NCBI RefSeq assembly: GCF_000224145.3
Contig: NC_020175.2
Span: 1,366,881 to 1,430,880, forward strand
Direction of reading: 5' to 3'
Source of the DNA: Ciona intestinalis
Taxonomy: Eukaryota > Chordata > Ascidiacea > Phlebobranchia > Cionidae
Length of the DNA stretch: 64,000 bases
A model generated the notes under the pieces. The model was not told where the DNA came from. It worked only from the letters and a program-made list of their open reading frames with translations, and made no database searches. The translations under genes and the position numbers were made by a program. How positions within the stretch are numbered: the stretch's first letter is position 1; the number at the start of each line of letters is the position of its first letter. Below, in pieces: positions 48,117 to 60,200 of this stretch.

Positions 48117-48307
48117 ATAGTAGGGTGGGGGAAGACGTGACACCTTGAGCACATAATATCCAAATATCTTAATCTTGTTTTAAATATTTAACAACGGCTC
48201 ATTGGATTCATGGAGAAACGATTTAATAATTTTTGAATGATGTTTGTTTACTGCCAATTGGGACGAGAACATAGAAGACAAAGTTTCCTATCTTCCCCCA
48301 CCCTATA
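48117..48307 (+). mobile_element. MITE copy, family M1, near complete
   Basis: ATAGTAGGGTGGGGGAAGAC at the left and CTATCTTCCCCCACCCTATA at the right form the terminal inverted repeat. The interior is more diverged than in the 42765 copy. Confidence 0.8.
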
Positions 48308-49366
48308 CACTTACTGCGTACGACTCTAAATGGCACATAGTAATATACTGTACTATGGACTATGCCTATGGTATAATCGGTTTTATATTAAACTGAATAC
48401 CATAGTCTACAAGGGATATGCTATCCACGTTTTGTACATACAGCAGCATACTTTCGGCTATTACGATTATACCATTGCATACGATCTTAAACTGGGCACA
48501 AAACAATGTAAGGCTATATAGTTCACACAGCATAACCACGTTTCTATACAGCTCAGGCTTCCTGTAATGTACAACCTGCATATATCGTCGAAACAACCTA
48601 CGCTTTCCCTGTGGGACCACTAAAATATATCAGCATAACCGCAAGCTCGGCATGGAATATTGCGTCGCATTCCATGGGTTGCAAAGATTTAAAATGTCAA
48701 GCAGCAATTATACGAAAACAATGACTCGAATGAAACACCATCTTATGCCGAAGACAAAGCTTGTGGTATTAAAGCTGTGATATGATATATACTTTAGTAT
48801 ATTTCTATGATATATACTTTAGTATGTTTTAGAGTATGGTAGCCAATGTTCTCGAAACTTAATATTCTGACCTATTTGGCAATAAGAGTCTGAATATAGA
48901 CTGGCTGCGTCTTAAACTGGAACTTCCAGCTTTTAGTATTCGCTATGATAGCATTTAATCTATGCCATGTTTCTGACCAAACTTCTTATATAGGCTTGGC
49001 TTACCGACATAAGGGTTAGGACTTACGCAAGGATTAACGAATAATTACACCTTGGTCGAGCTGATAAAATAACGCCGAAAACTTCAAACTTAATCGGTAC
49101 GCCGTAGCCATTAGCGCTACTGTTATAGCACGTGGTAAATTAGCGAACTAGTCGCTGTATAGCCGTTTGCTTGGTCTTACTGTAAAATGATCCTGTTGGC
49201 CATTCATCAGCGGTCTGGTGTGAACAAATTACGTCACACCAGCTTAACAAATGGCGGATATGCCAGCGAGAAATTGATTTTCCTTTCGAAGGTCGACCGT
49301 AGCAACGTTTACCAGTGAAATTAATCATGAATTACCAACAAATTGCATGCATGATAACTTGTAAGC

Positions 49367-49456
49367 GGGTATAGTATACGAAGTGTGTGAAGTAGAACAC
49401 CCGTGTTATAACAAGATATATAATCCGTCAAGCGAGGATAAATGAGTTACTTTCAC
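49367..49456 (-). repeat. SINE-like repeat fragment (module A), inverted
   Basis: GTAGAACACCCGTGTTATAA and CAAGCGAGGATAAATGAGTT are the reverse complement of module A. Confidence 0.6.
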
Positions 49457-49604
49457 ATTCATTTATAAATTGTTAGCATGCAGTGCTTGAAATTCTGTAA
49501 CTATTTGCAGTTAATATTATACCACATGCTGAGTTTTGGGATAACCTTAAATGTTTATTACAGATCACACGATTTAGTATATTAAACGCCCTTAAATATA
49601 ATAA

Positions 49605-49792
49605 GTTAGGGGAATATCGGAAACCTTTTGATTTCATTTTCTTGTTCCATTTGATACTAAGCAAAAAACATTCAAGAATTGTAAAAACGTATCCTCAAGA
49701 CTTCTATAAACCGTTGTTATTTGTTTAAAACACGATCAGGGTATTTGGATATTTTGTGCTAAAAGTGTCCCGTCACCCCTACTATATATATA
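49605..49792 (-). mobile_element. MITE copy, family M1 (inverted)
   Basis: Contains CGTATCCTCAAGACTTCTAT, AAAACACGATCAGGGTATTT and GTGCTAAAAGTGTCCCGTC, ending ACCCCTACTA, the reverse complement of the 48117 copy. Confidence 0.75.
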
Positions 49793-49851
49793 GATTACCT
49801 TTTTGTGAATATTTTTTTAACACCCAGTTTCGCATTTTATCAAGAAAAAGG

Positions 49852-50068
49852 ATTTACGTAGCGCTATAACATATTCGAAACTGGTTCGCTGAAAGATTCT
49901 ACAAATGTGTTTTTATTGCGAATATTAATATTCATAACTCATATTTTTTTTAATTTAAATTTTTTTAGAATCGGTGCCGATGGAGTCTAATTAGTACAGT
50001 GTCCAAATTTTAGGTAAAAGTAATCAAAAATATTCGCTATAATATCTGTATTCTAGGATCACCTTGGT
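49852..50068. mobile_element. Truncated right end of the foldback element family
   Basis: From TACGTAGCGCTATAACATAT to the terminal CTAGGATCACCTTGGT this follows the outer right arm of the element at 4883-6927, at clearly lower identity (for example CGGTGCCGATGGAGTC versus CGGTACCGCTGGGTTC). No left arm is present. It is an older relic of the same family. Confidence 0.85.
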
Positions 50069-50660
50069 TTAATAAGCAGATATGTTTTACACATGTAAAA
50101 AAATTTTTTTTCGAAACTTAGCTTATTTACAGGCACAAAATAAATTTTTACTTACATTTCACAAACAAACTTTTATTTTTTTAAATATTTACTTTACCTT
50201 GAACGTGTGGTTGGCTTTATCTTGGCTATGGCATTGACACTCATTTTATTCTGTGTGTTTGAATACTCGTGCACACAAGTTATTACACCAACGATCTTTT
50301 AAGAATTTCCTAATGGGATACAGGAACATTTAGACTTTGTATATGAGCATTTAGACCTTGTATTTGTCGCTTAATTGGCCACAATTTCGGAATGGGGACA
50401 AATAAATTGTTGTCGGTGACTTTCACGCTTGAATGATCCTTATACAAACCTTGCGCGCGCGCCAACCACTGAGTTGCAAAAGTCTTTCCAGAAAGTTCGC
50501 TTACTAAGTGTTTTTACTAAAAAAGACACCCGAAAAATTTACTTTTGGGTGATATTTTTATACAGTATGGATGTGTAGCTATTTTGAAGTTTTATATAGT
50601 TTAAAAACTGCAACTCTTATGTCTAGATTATACTTTATAACTTGATAAACTCGCAACAAA
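50069..50660. other. Upstream region of H2A.X
   Basis: No gene or repeat recognised. A TTTATATAG stretch near 50590, about 70 bp before the ATG, could be a TATA-like element. Distinct histone promoter motifs were not found. Confidence 0.4.
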
Positions 50661-51503
50661 ATGTCTGGACGTGGAAAAGGAAAGACCGCTGGGGGAAAGA
50701 GTGGAAAACCTGCTGGGGTGAAGTCAAAATCGCGATCTATGAGAGCTGGACTTCAATTTCCGGTTGGTCGTGTTCATAGAATGCTGAAGAAGGGACATTA
50801 TGCGGAAAGAGTTGGTGGGTCTCAACTTATATACACCACTGTTCATTTTAATGAGCTTTTAAACCAATAATTTCAGTTTTATCGTATAACATGTACTCTA
50901 TAAACACTATGACTAAGTTTTATCATATTATAAAAAATAGGTTTAAATATTCTATTTTACTATAGTTTGTCTTCAGGTGCTGGCGCTCCTGTTTATCTTG
51001 CTTCAGTTCTGGAGTATTTGACTGCTGAAATACTGGAACTGGCAGGCAATGCTGCCAGGGATAATAAAAAAGCGCGTATTATACCAAGACATATGCAGCT
51101 TGCTATTCGTAATGACGAAGAATTAAACACTTTACTTGGTAAATGATAATTAATGCATGTTGTGCGATTTGTGTGAATAAGGTTTGAGATCCTATTGGAT
51201 TGCCGGTAAATAAAAATTATAACTGTAAAATAATTCTCTACTACAAATTTGTGTATGTGGTAACCAGTAAGTGTTTTAATGATTTTTGTTTTTCACGCCA
51301 GCCAGGCCATGCATGGTTGTGGAAGTTACATTCCTTCATTTAAGTTGGCTACTTTTCTATTAACATTAATAAATCTTAGTATATTTCTTCAAGGTCATGT
51401 CACTATTGCACAAGGAGGAGTTCTACCCAACATTCAATCTGCTCTTCTGCCAAAACAAACCGGTCAAAAGAAGATTGCTACCTCCCAGTCTCAAGATTAT
51501 TAG
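50661..51503 (+). CDS. H2A.X: Histone H2A.X, intron-containing replacement type
   Basis: Three exons (50661-50814, 50977-51138, 51394-51503) join in frame to give 141 residues; human H2A.X has 142. The histone fold is intact: [25 protein letters not shown] joined to [14 protein letters not shown], then [17 protein letters not shown] and [13 protein letters not shown]. The tail ends SQSQDY; the final SQDY is the H2A.X signature, whose serine is phosphorylated by ATM/ATR-type kinases at DNA breaks (family knowledge). Two introns and an AATAAA at 51505-51510 indicate a polyadenylated, replication-independent gene and not an S-phase cluster histone. Small deviations from core H2A include TLLGHVTIAQ where TLLGKVTIAQ or similar is usual. 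Confidence 0.96.
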
Positions 51504-51504
51504 G

Positions 51505-51510
51505 AATAAA
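51505..51510 (+). terminator. Candidate polyadenylation signal of H2A.X
   Basis: AATAAA one base after the stop codon; a second AATAAA lies near 51680. Either supports a poly(A) transcript. Confidence 0.5.
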
Positions 51511-52265
51511 ATTGGATTTCTGATTTTAGCTATTACAGTTTATTTCTTTCAGGAGGATTCTTTCCAATTAAATTTGTTGATGTTGTTATTGGATAAATGA
51601 ATTTTGCTTTGTTCGTCATCGTATGCCTCCCACTGCCACCTTGTGCTTTTTTGTTTTGTGTTAAACCGATTATTCGTGAAAATAAAAAACCCTTTTTTTG
51701 ATTTAAGTGTGTAACGCTGTAAAAAACGATCTGAAACCTAAAAAGGTAAATTTTAAAAAGAAAGACATACGTGTGAAAATAAATGATTAAAATAACACAA
51801 CACGTTATATGGATTGAGTAAAATTTAATATTTGAATAAATTTGAAAAAACCAACACAATCCCATAATCTGAGCAGCGAGTAAATTTAATATCCCCGGTA
51901 TTAGGTCGCATCTGATTTAAGTTTGTTTTTCAATTAGGTTTCTTCACTCTTTAAATTGAACTGAATTGGTTTTGTTTAAGGCGTTGACGAAGGTGTTTTA
52001 GATTTATTTATTTTACTATTATTTTAAATAAATTTATTCATATGACATTAAGGATGTATGTTTTTTATTTTTATAAGTTTCGTTTCTCTTGATTTTGTTC
52101 CAGTAAAGAACGTCTTACTTCTTACAGACGCGTGATTGCGGTGACTCATGTTTGCCTTCATTAACCAATATTACGTCATAATTTAACTACAAAGGTCTTG
52201 GTGCGATGAAACTTGGCGTCAGATCGGACCAGGTCGTAGTATCAAGGCCATTAATCATCTGAAAT
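51511..52265. other. Intergenic between H2A.X and PTAR1
   Basis: AT-rich, with no reading frame or repeat recognised. The TTGTTCCAG near 52095-52103 could be a 5' UTR acceptor for PTAR1. Confidence 0.45.
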
Positions 52266-53432
52266 ATGAACCAAAAACAAGAAGCGTTGAAAACCACAAA
52301 TGCAACTGCCGAAGAAGTTTTTGAAAGGTTTAACAGAATATTTGATCAACTGGCTATTGTAAAAGAAGTTGCCGTAGTGTTTTTGGACAAAGTCAATGAC
52401 GCTGTTATTGTTGAAGAGAATTGTATTGGAATTTCTAAAGCATTTGTAAAGCAGTTGTATTTGTTTGCATACAAGTTAATGCTGAAAGTAGTTAAAGGGA
52501 AACAATGTACATTTGAAAATGAAGCTGCTAATAAATCTACTAGATGCGTAGTTTTACTTTGCCCAGATTGCTGTACAGCATGGAATATAAGGAAGGACTT
52601 AATGCTGATGAAATATATTATCGATTATAAACAAGAACTTAACTTGGCAAGGCTAGTTTTACAAAAACAACCAAAAAGTTTGGAATCTTTTTCCCACCGT
52701 AGGTGGTTGTTAAATCAATTATTTAAGGTAACTTCAAATTCAAATTTGCAACCGAACTCTGTGCTGAAAATGCTTTTAAAGAAAAAGAAACTAAAAAAAT
52801 TAGCAGTGGCTTTGAACTTCAAAAGGTTTGAATGGGAAATAATAAATAATGAAATGTCTGTTTCGCATGAAGCTGCTAGAATGCACCCGTCAAACTACAC
52901 AGCTTGGAGCCATAGAGTATGGGTAATTAATTGCTTAATTTTCCCATCTGCTAGTGTTAGTCATAAGGATAGCAATGTATTTGTGAAGTTCCTACATAAA
53001 GAGTTTATTGATGGTTTAAAATGGACAGAGTACAATGTGTCTGACTACTCTTGTATGTCATATCTTGAACATATCATTCTCTGTTTGGTTTTAGCTCATT
53101 TTATAAACCCCTTAAATATCTCTGATGTTATAAACTTGGATGATATACTGACGTCAGCTTTGGAACATAACTCTGATTTATTACGTTTGCACAATGGTAA
53201 ACATGAGGCACTCTGGGTACACAGGCGTGCCATATTCAAGATATACCACACTGTTTTGCATAGACTATGCTCTGTGGAAGATCCAAGTTATGAAGACCAC
53301 AGAAATGTAAAACTAAATTTAAAAGAAAAGTTTTCCCTCTGTGGTGAAGAGTTTTTTTGTAAAAGTTTCCCAAAAAATTGTTTTTGCTTAAGGCACTTAT
53401 CTACTTTTAAACAGCGTGTTTATTCTAGATAA
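52266..53432 (+). CDS. PTAR1: Protein prenyltransferase alpha-subunit repeat protein PTAR1
   Basis: A single uninterrupted exon encodes 388 residues (human PTAR1 about 400). The prenyltransferase alpha repeats are visible as the Trp-centred motifs CCTAWNIRKDLM (about 100-111), SFSHRRWLLNQLF (141-153), NYTAWSHRVWVIN (209-221) and HEALWVHRRAIFK (311-323). The protein resembles the alpha subunit of Rab geranylgeranyl and farnesyl transferases but is the separate PTAR1 branch, which has been linked to Rab prenylation and Golgi glycosylation in mammals. ARF6 follows on the same strand, and no AATAAA is seen in the 100 bp after the stop. The lack of introns among intron-rich neighbours could mean an ancient retrocopy or intron loss. 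Confidence 0.92.
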   Translation: MNQKQEALKTTNATAEEVFERFNRIFDQLAIVKEVAVVFLDKVNDAVIVEENCIGISKAFVKQLYLFAYKLMLKVVKGKQCTFENEAANKSTRCVVLLCPDCCTAWNIRKDLMLMKYIIDYKQELNLARLVLQKQPKSLESFSHRRWLLNQLFKVTSNSNLQPNSVLKMLLKKKKLKKLAVALNFKRFEWEIINNEMSVSHEAARMHPSNYTAWSHRVWVINCLIFPSASVSHKDSNVFVKFLHKEFIDGLKWTEYNVSDYSCMSYLEHIILCLVLAHFINPLNISDVINLDDILTSALEHNSDLLRLHNGKHEALWVHRRAIFKIYHTVLHRLCSVEDPSYEDHRNVKLNLKEKFSLCGEEFFCKSFPKNCFCLRHLSTFKQRVYSR

Positions 53433-53499
53433 AAAAAAAATCTGTTGAACATTCATTTTAAAGTAGTGTGTCCTATTGCAATATATATAGCCTACTCTT

Positions 53500-54910
<1,411 letters not shown>

Positions 54911-57227
54911 CCCTTTCTATATTGCATGTGTGTGACTTTACTTTCAGCAAAAGACGGTTGCAATTTTGTAGCAGATAAATTAGGGCACATGCAACATTAG
55001 GACGTATAGCTTAACTTTCAGTTTTCTATCGGCCTTTACTCCATTCCAATTTATTCTCTATCATTTATACAACATCAGCTATTGACCCAATACACTGACG
55101 TGTTGTGTTTGGTCTCAAAATAACCTTTGGACCATTAAAGACAAACAGCTTCAGAAAATTTGAAGAACTTTATTTGGTTTAAGATCAGTCCACACACTTC
55201 AGTAATCAATATCATTTTTACAATGGTTAGTTTTAAATAGCAATGATTTATCCATGTTCTTAAAATTGTAACTTGTTTTGCGTTAGAATTTTTTACTATC
55301 TGTTCTTAATTACAAAGCAACATCAAGTAGGTTACCTGGTTCATTTTTGCAACAAACGAAAGCCTTTGCTGTACATACCATACCATACCCCCTCACCCAC
55401 CAGATACAGTGTTGGGTGTTGTATGCACTTTTAAAGTAAATTGTCGCACTCACAGACAGTGAAGTATGTGCCCTGTACCTATGCTATGTTATATATATAT
55501 GTGCATGTATACAACTGTTTCTTGTTAAAAAGAGCCAAACTTAAAGGCAGGGGAGGCAGGGATAAGGACACACAATTCTATGAAACAAATTTCCCCACAT
55601 TGGCTGTAATATTCAATATTAATGAAAGTAGAAAATCCATGGTTGTCCTGCCTGCCCTGCAACCGCAGGTTAGGCACCTATGCTCCTGTTTTATAGTTTA
55701 TTTCGTCAATGGTGGCTACAGATTCTAGACACAAGTTTATTTCCATGAATGATTTAAAAGGTTTCAGTCTATCCATAATATAGCATTACTAAAGCTTGCT
55801 TGGTGTAGTTGTTCACTTGGGTACAAAGTAATGTCAACTGCTACTGGTATAGGTGACATTTGAAAACTAAAAAAAGGCATTGGTTAGCCCACACTATCCT
55901 GTGAAACAAATTTTAATGCAGTGCAGAACATACCAATTTGGCTTTCCCACCCTGCTACCCCAGGTTTGGCACCATGATGTTCACTTAAAATCATTCTTTA
56001 TAAAATTACATTTGTACCACATTTCATATTCGTGTTTTCTTGCTGAAGCTGTACCACACACACTTTAGCTGCTTCTATGCAGTCTCTAAACTCTTTTTGT
56101 GCCTTCAAAATGGGCTGTAACTGAACACAACTACCCAGTATTTAAATGACTCGTTTTTGTTACTGACCGAAACTTCTTTATTGTATGCTGTAGTAGTTTA
56201 TGAATGAATGAATAGTTTATAGATGATAATGTGGCGATTAATTTGTCCTACCAACACCACCATACTGATTTAGCTCTGAAATACATATGTTGCCCACCTT
56301 AAAGTAAATTTCTTTACCATAAACAAATACTTTTTGTTTGCAGAGGTCTTGATAGCCACTGAGGTTAGATTAGATAGTGTAATTTAAACAGTTACAAGGT
56401 TTTTCAATCAGATACAATTTTAACAGAACTACATTTGAATCGGCTGTTCAAGGTAAACATGGGTTAGGTGTCTATACAATTAAGCAGAGTCAAAGTATAT
56501 TGCAATACCCGAGGCTTATGGCTATAAGTGTTACTGTTTATGACTATAAGTGTTACTAGCAATGTCCCGCCAGATTCTGGTAAAATGTTGTAATAAACGT
56601 TACTACTATGAAGGTGAATTAACACTTTAGTTTCTCTACGCTGTTTGTTGTTTCCTCCAGAGAATAAGGAAGCCTGTAAAGTAACACTAATACAGAGGAC
56701 CCGGTGGACTAATGTTAGACACACAGGATTTTTAAGATTAAAATAGCTTGGACACTGTGAATATGATATTGTTATTAATACAGTATGCTCATTCATTGTT
56801 TAAAGCGATTATTCTAAGCTCCGCATTACGTAATACTATTTCCTCTGACGTAATGTAAATAATGCAGATCGCATAATTATTGTATTAACGCGTATCATTT
56901 CCCGGTCGTTTCTCGTAAAAAGTACACTATCCTATTGTCTATACTTTATAGAATGTATTTGTTCAGCAGATGGTAAAGGAAAAATGCAGAGTACTAACAA
57001 ACCCTCTGGATTGATCGTATGTAATGCAACGTATGCCCTGTTTTCACCCTATTATTCCAACTACTTATAAGTTTTTCGGAGACAATCGAACCAGTTCAGT
57101 CTCAATCAAATAACCCATAGTGTGATCTAACCGTGGACTTCATCTCGCCCATGTGGAATATAAGTGTTTTGAGGCCCATTCCTTCACCGTTACAAGCCCA
57201 CTGCCGTCCATTTACGCTTTCCTCATA
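54911..57227. other. Intergenic between ARF6 and the lectin receptor
   Basis: No gene recognised. Two loosely similar segments (about 55575-55680 and 55900-55975) share TGAAACAAATTT, CCTGC and CAGGTTNGGCACC-type blocks and look like decayed copies of one short repeat. The two genes converge here, so the region also holds both 3' UTRs. Confidence 0.5.
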
Positions 57228-60200
57228 TTAATTAGGAATAGAAGGCAGTTTTCTCCCGCGCATTGACGCTCGTGAGCCGGTGGATACGTTCATTTCATCC
57301 GGTGACACTAAACGTCGTTGTGGTGCTGGTGATCTAGACGCTGGACCACCTGTTTAAGGTAAAATTTTGTTAAACCGCATATTATGTATTTGATTCGAAT
57401 AGCCTAAGGCATTATATAAAGAAGTTACATTATATCGATTGCCGTTGGGCGTAAAATGTTTAAAAAACCGTGTGCTTTATGTATATATAATGTGACCAAT
57501 GTATGTTTTACTTCGGATTGGGACATGATATTTAACCCGATGTACTGTTCATGTTTTATACATTACTTGTTGTAACGCCTGTATAAATCTTAAGTTTTGT
57601 CTTGTCAGACTTAATGGTTGATGTCTGAATTCTACGTCATAGAGTACCAGAAATACCACATACAGGTAGTTAGCGGCTATACCTTTTATATCAAAAGGTA
57701 AAAAAGAACTATTAAAATGTATTATACTTTGATTAACTTGTCGTATTTGTGCACAATTAACTTACAGGTTACAGTTTAGGCCAAGTTACATACAAGTTAC
57801 AACAGAACATCATTTACTCTTTTCTATGCAGTTTACTGTTTTATCATTGTGCATTAAATTGTTTTATTTTAAAGCTACTTGCCCTTGTCCGCATTTGTAT
57901 TAAGATTATGGCGTACTTAAGCACCATATATAGTTCAACGTTCAAGTTATGCTTTGTATATTAAAAGACAATACTTACTCGTTTGTAAGTTCTGCTTCCT
58001 GTTTCTTGCCACTTCGTCCAATGATTCATAGATATGATCTGAGTCGTTTGACCGCCGTGCTTTCACGGCATTCGATTCCACGTCATGTATATGTCTGTTG
58101 ACTCTAATAGGACCTTGCCTGGGCAAACGAGCTCGAGCAACTTCTTTGTGCTTATGGTGTTCGTTAGGGTCAATGTTCGTTTGGTTCGAAACGTGTGCAA
58201 AGTACGGCGCATCTGCTGCGCCAGACCGACTACCGTACCCACTATAACGGGAGCTGTAACCGTAATTTGTTGGGTTTGGTTGTTCTCTAAACGCCATCTC
58301 TCCATTATTTCGTCCACGAACGGATTCTGGAGGCAGAGCCGTGGCGTACCTCTCGTACTGTGATCTGCGCCGGTGCTCCCTCTCGCGGTAGACTTCTTCG
58401 TAGTTCCGGGTTCGTTGAGAAGGTCGACCATACCGACGCGAGGAGTAATAGTGTTCTTGTTCTCTTGGGTCTCTAGCGTCACTTCCTCTACGCACAGATC
58501 TAAGTAGATAAAATTTACTGTTAAGAAAAAAAAAAAACAAGATTGACAAAAATACTCTTAAACTCAAAGAAGCCAGGATTTAATATGACAAACTAAGACG
58601 ACTCAAACCAGGACCTTCCAGGAGTATCTACCAACTACCACTGACCAGTTGTACCTTTTAAATGTTGATTTCGAGTTCACTGAATCCGACGAAGTATCTG
58701 AAAACGCAGATTGTTCACTACCACTGTAAGACCTTCCACGTGTTCTCGATCTTCGGTGTGATTGGCTACGTCTCCCACGTGATCTTCGGCTTCGTCTGCT
58801 CATATGTCCATACGGAGAACACTGTTCATCTCTTTTTTCATCTTCGTGTCTTCTGTTCCTCTCCATAGATTTTGAACGCATTTGGTAATGTTGTTTGTAA
58901 TGGTGGTCTGTTTTATGTAAATTATTAAAATAAATGTAACTTACTTATCTTCGCGTGGCGGGGCAACGATAGTCGTTATAACACACGTGTGCTGTTTCAC
59001 ATACCTTGTGCGTTGTGCGCGTTTACAAGCTGAATTAATGAGTAAATGAATGGGTAATTTGGCAACGACCGGCGATGCAACGACCGAGGTTACAACACGC
59101 GGGTGTTCTGTTTTATACAACTTATGCAAGCTTAGGAGTGTTATTGAGTATGTGTGTAACTTTGGGGGTGAAATACCAGTTATAGGTTGTCGATTACTGC
59201 CCAACTTACTTGGATCCCGTTCAAATGCTGAGTTCAACTGACCAGCACTGTCCGAATGCACCATAGATTGTTCTGCGATTTTAAAACAAATAATGTAAAT
59301 CTTGTCCGTACAATGTTTACGTTACACCATGTTTGCTACGTGTAATTGTTTATAATATATTGTACAAAGCTAAATGAACTTGTTTTAGTCTCGTGATGCT
59401 GGGCAACGACTGTCGTAATAACACGGGTAATCTGTTTCATACATCAATTAAGCGCCCGCTCAGCACGAGTTGCAACACATGGTATATAACCGAATTTGTA
59501 CCGTTGATAAAGCTTCCTTTACGCTCATGTTGCGGCTTTATTTTCAATGTTGATCCAGCAGATGTCACAGTAGTAATGTTGCTTGGTAAATAAATTTGCT
59601 TGTTTAATGTGTTCGATTTCGACGTGGAAAACCCTCTGTTAATTAAAGTCTTACGTTATATTATTTTAATCGTTTTGAGCAAAGTTGGGTTAATGGCACA
59701 TCATGACCCCTTTTCTATGTGATTTCAAGTATAACCCATATTAACAGAAACAGTCAATTATATAGTTGTGTCTAACTACATGAGCATGCCTTGTCTTTAA
59801 GGGGCATATATACCAACGGAAAATCAAAATTTGTAAATTGATAAATATGCCCAAGTTTAATCTAATGGTACCATCAAAGTTTTAAAAAACAAAACAGCTG
59901 TTGAAAAATGAGTTTCAAAACCGCAAATTCGACCGTTGGAGTAAAAAAATTGGCCGCGGCGCAATGCATGGGATTTCCTATCAGGTTACTTTTGACCATT
60001 TCTATCAATACACAAATTTTTACTTTTTGCTGGTAACTTGGTATGCCCCTTTTAACAGTGCTCAACTCGTGACTCTATACCTTATAAACCGATATTAAAA
60101 ATATAAGTCATGTATGTCTGAAAGTCTATATTAATAAAACCGACCCTTACCCCACACTTATAGTATCAGGAGCTACTGGTTTCTCTGGTATCTTCTCCGC

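Larger units (their letters stand above)
35424..49851. other. About 14.4 kb without a recognisable gene, 5' of Ets1/2
   Basis: No reading frame here exceeds 116 codons and none shows a family motif. Apart from the MITEs and SINE-like repeats listed separately, much of it looks single copy. Lying directly upstream of a developmental transcription factor in a compact genome, it is a natural place for cis-regulatory modules. One stretch at about 46490-46740 is less AT-rich and contains AGATAAG, ACAAAG and several GGAA cores. That is suggestive only. Confidence 0.55.

Noticed and set aside
50661-51503. Member of a tandem replication-dependent histone cluster
   Set aside because: No other histone genes nearby, two introns and poly(A) signals; a solitary H2A.X.
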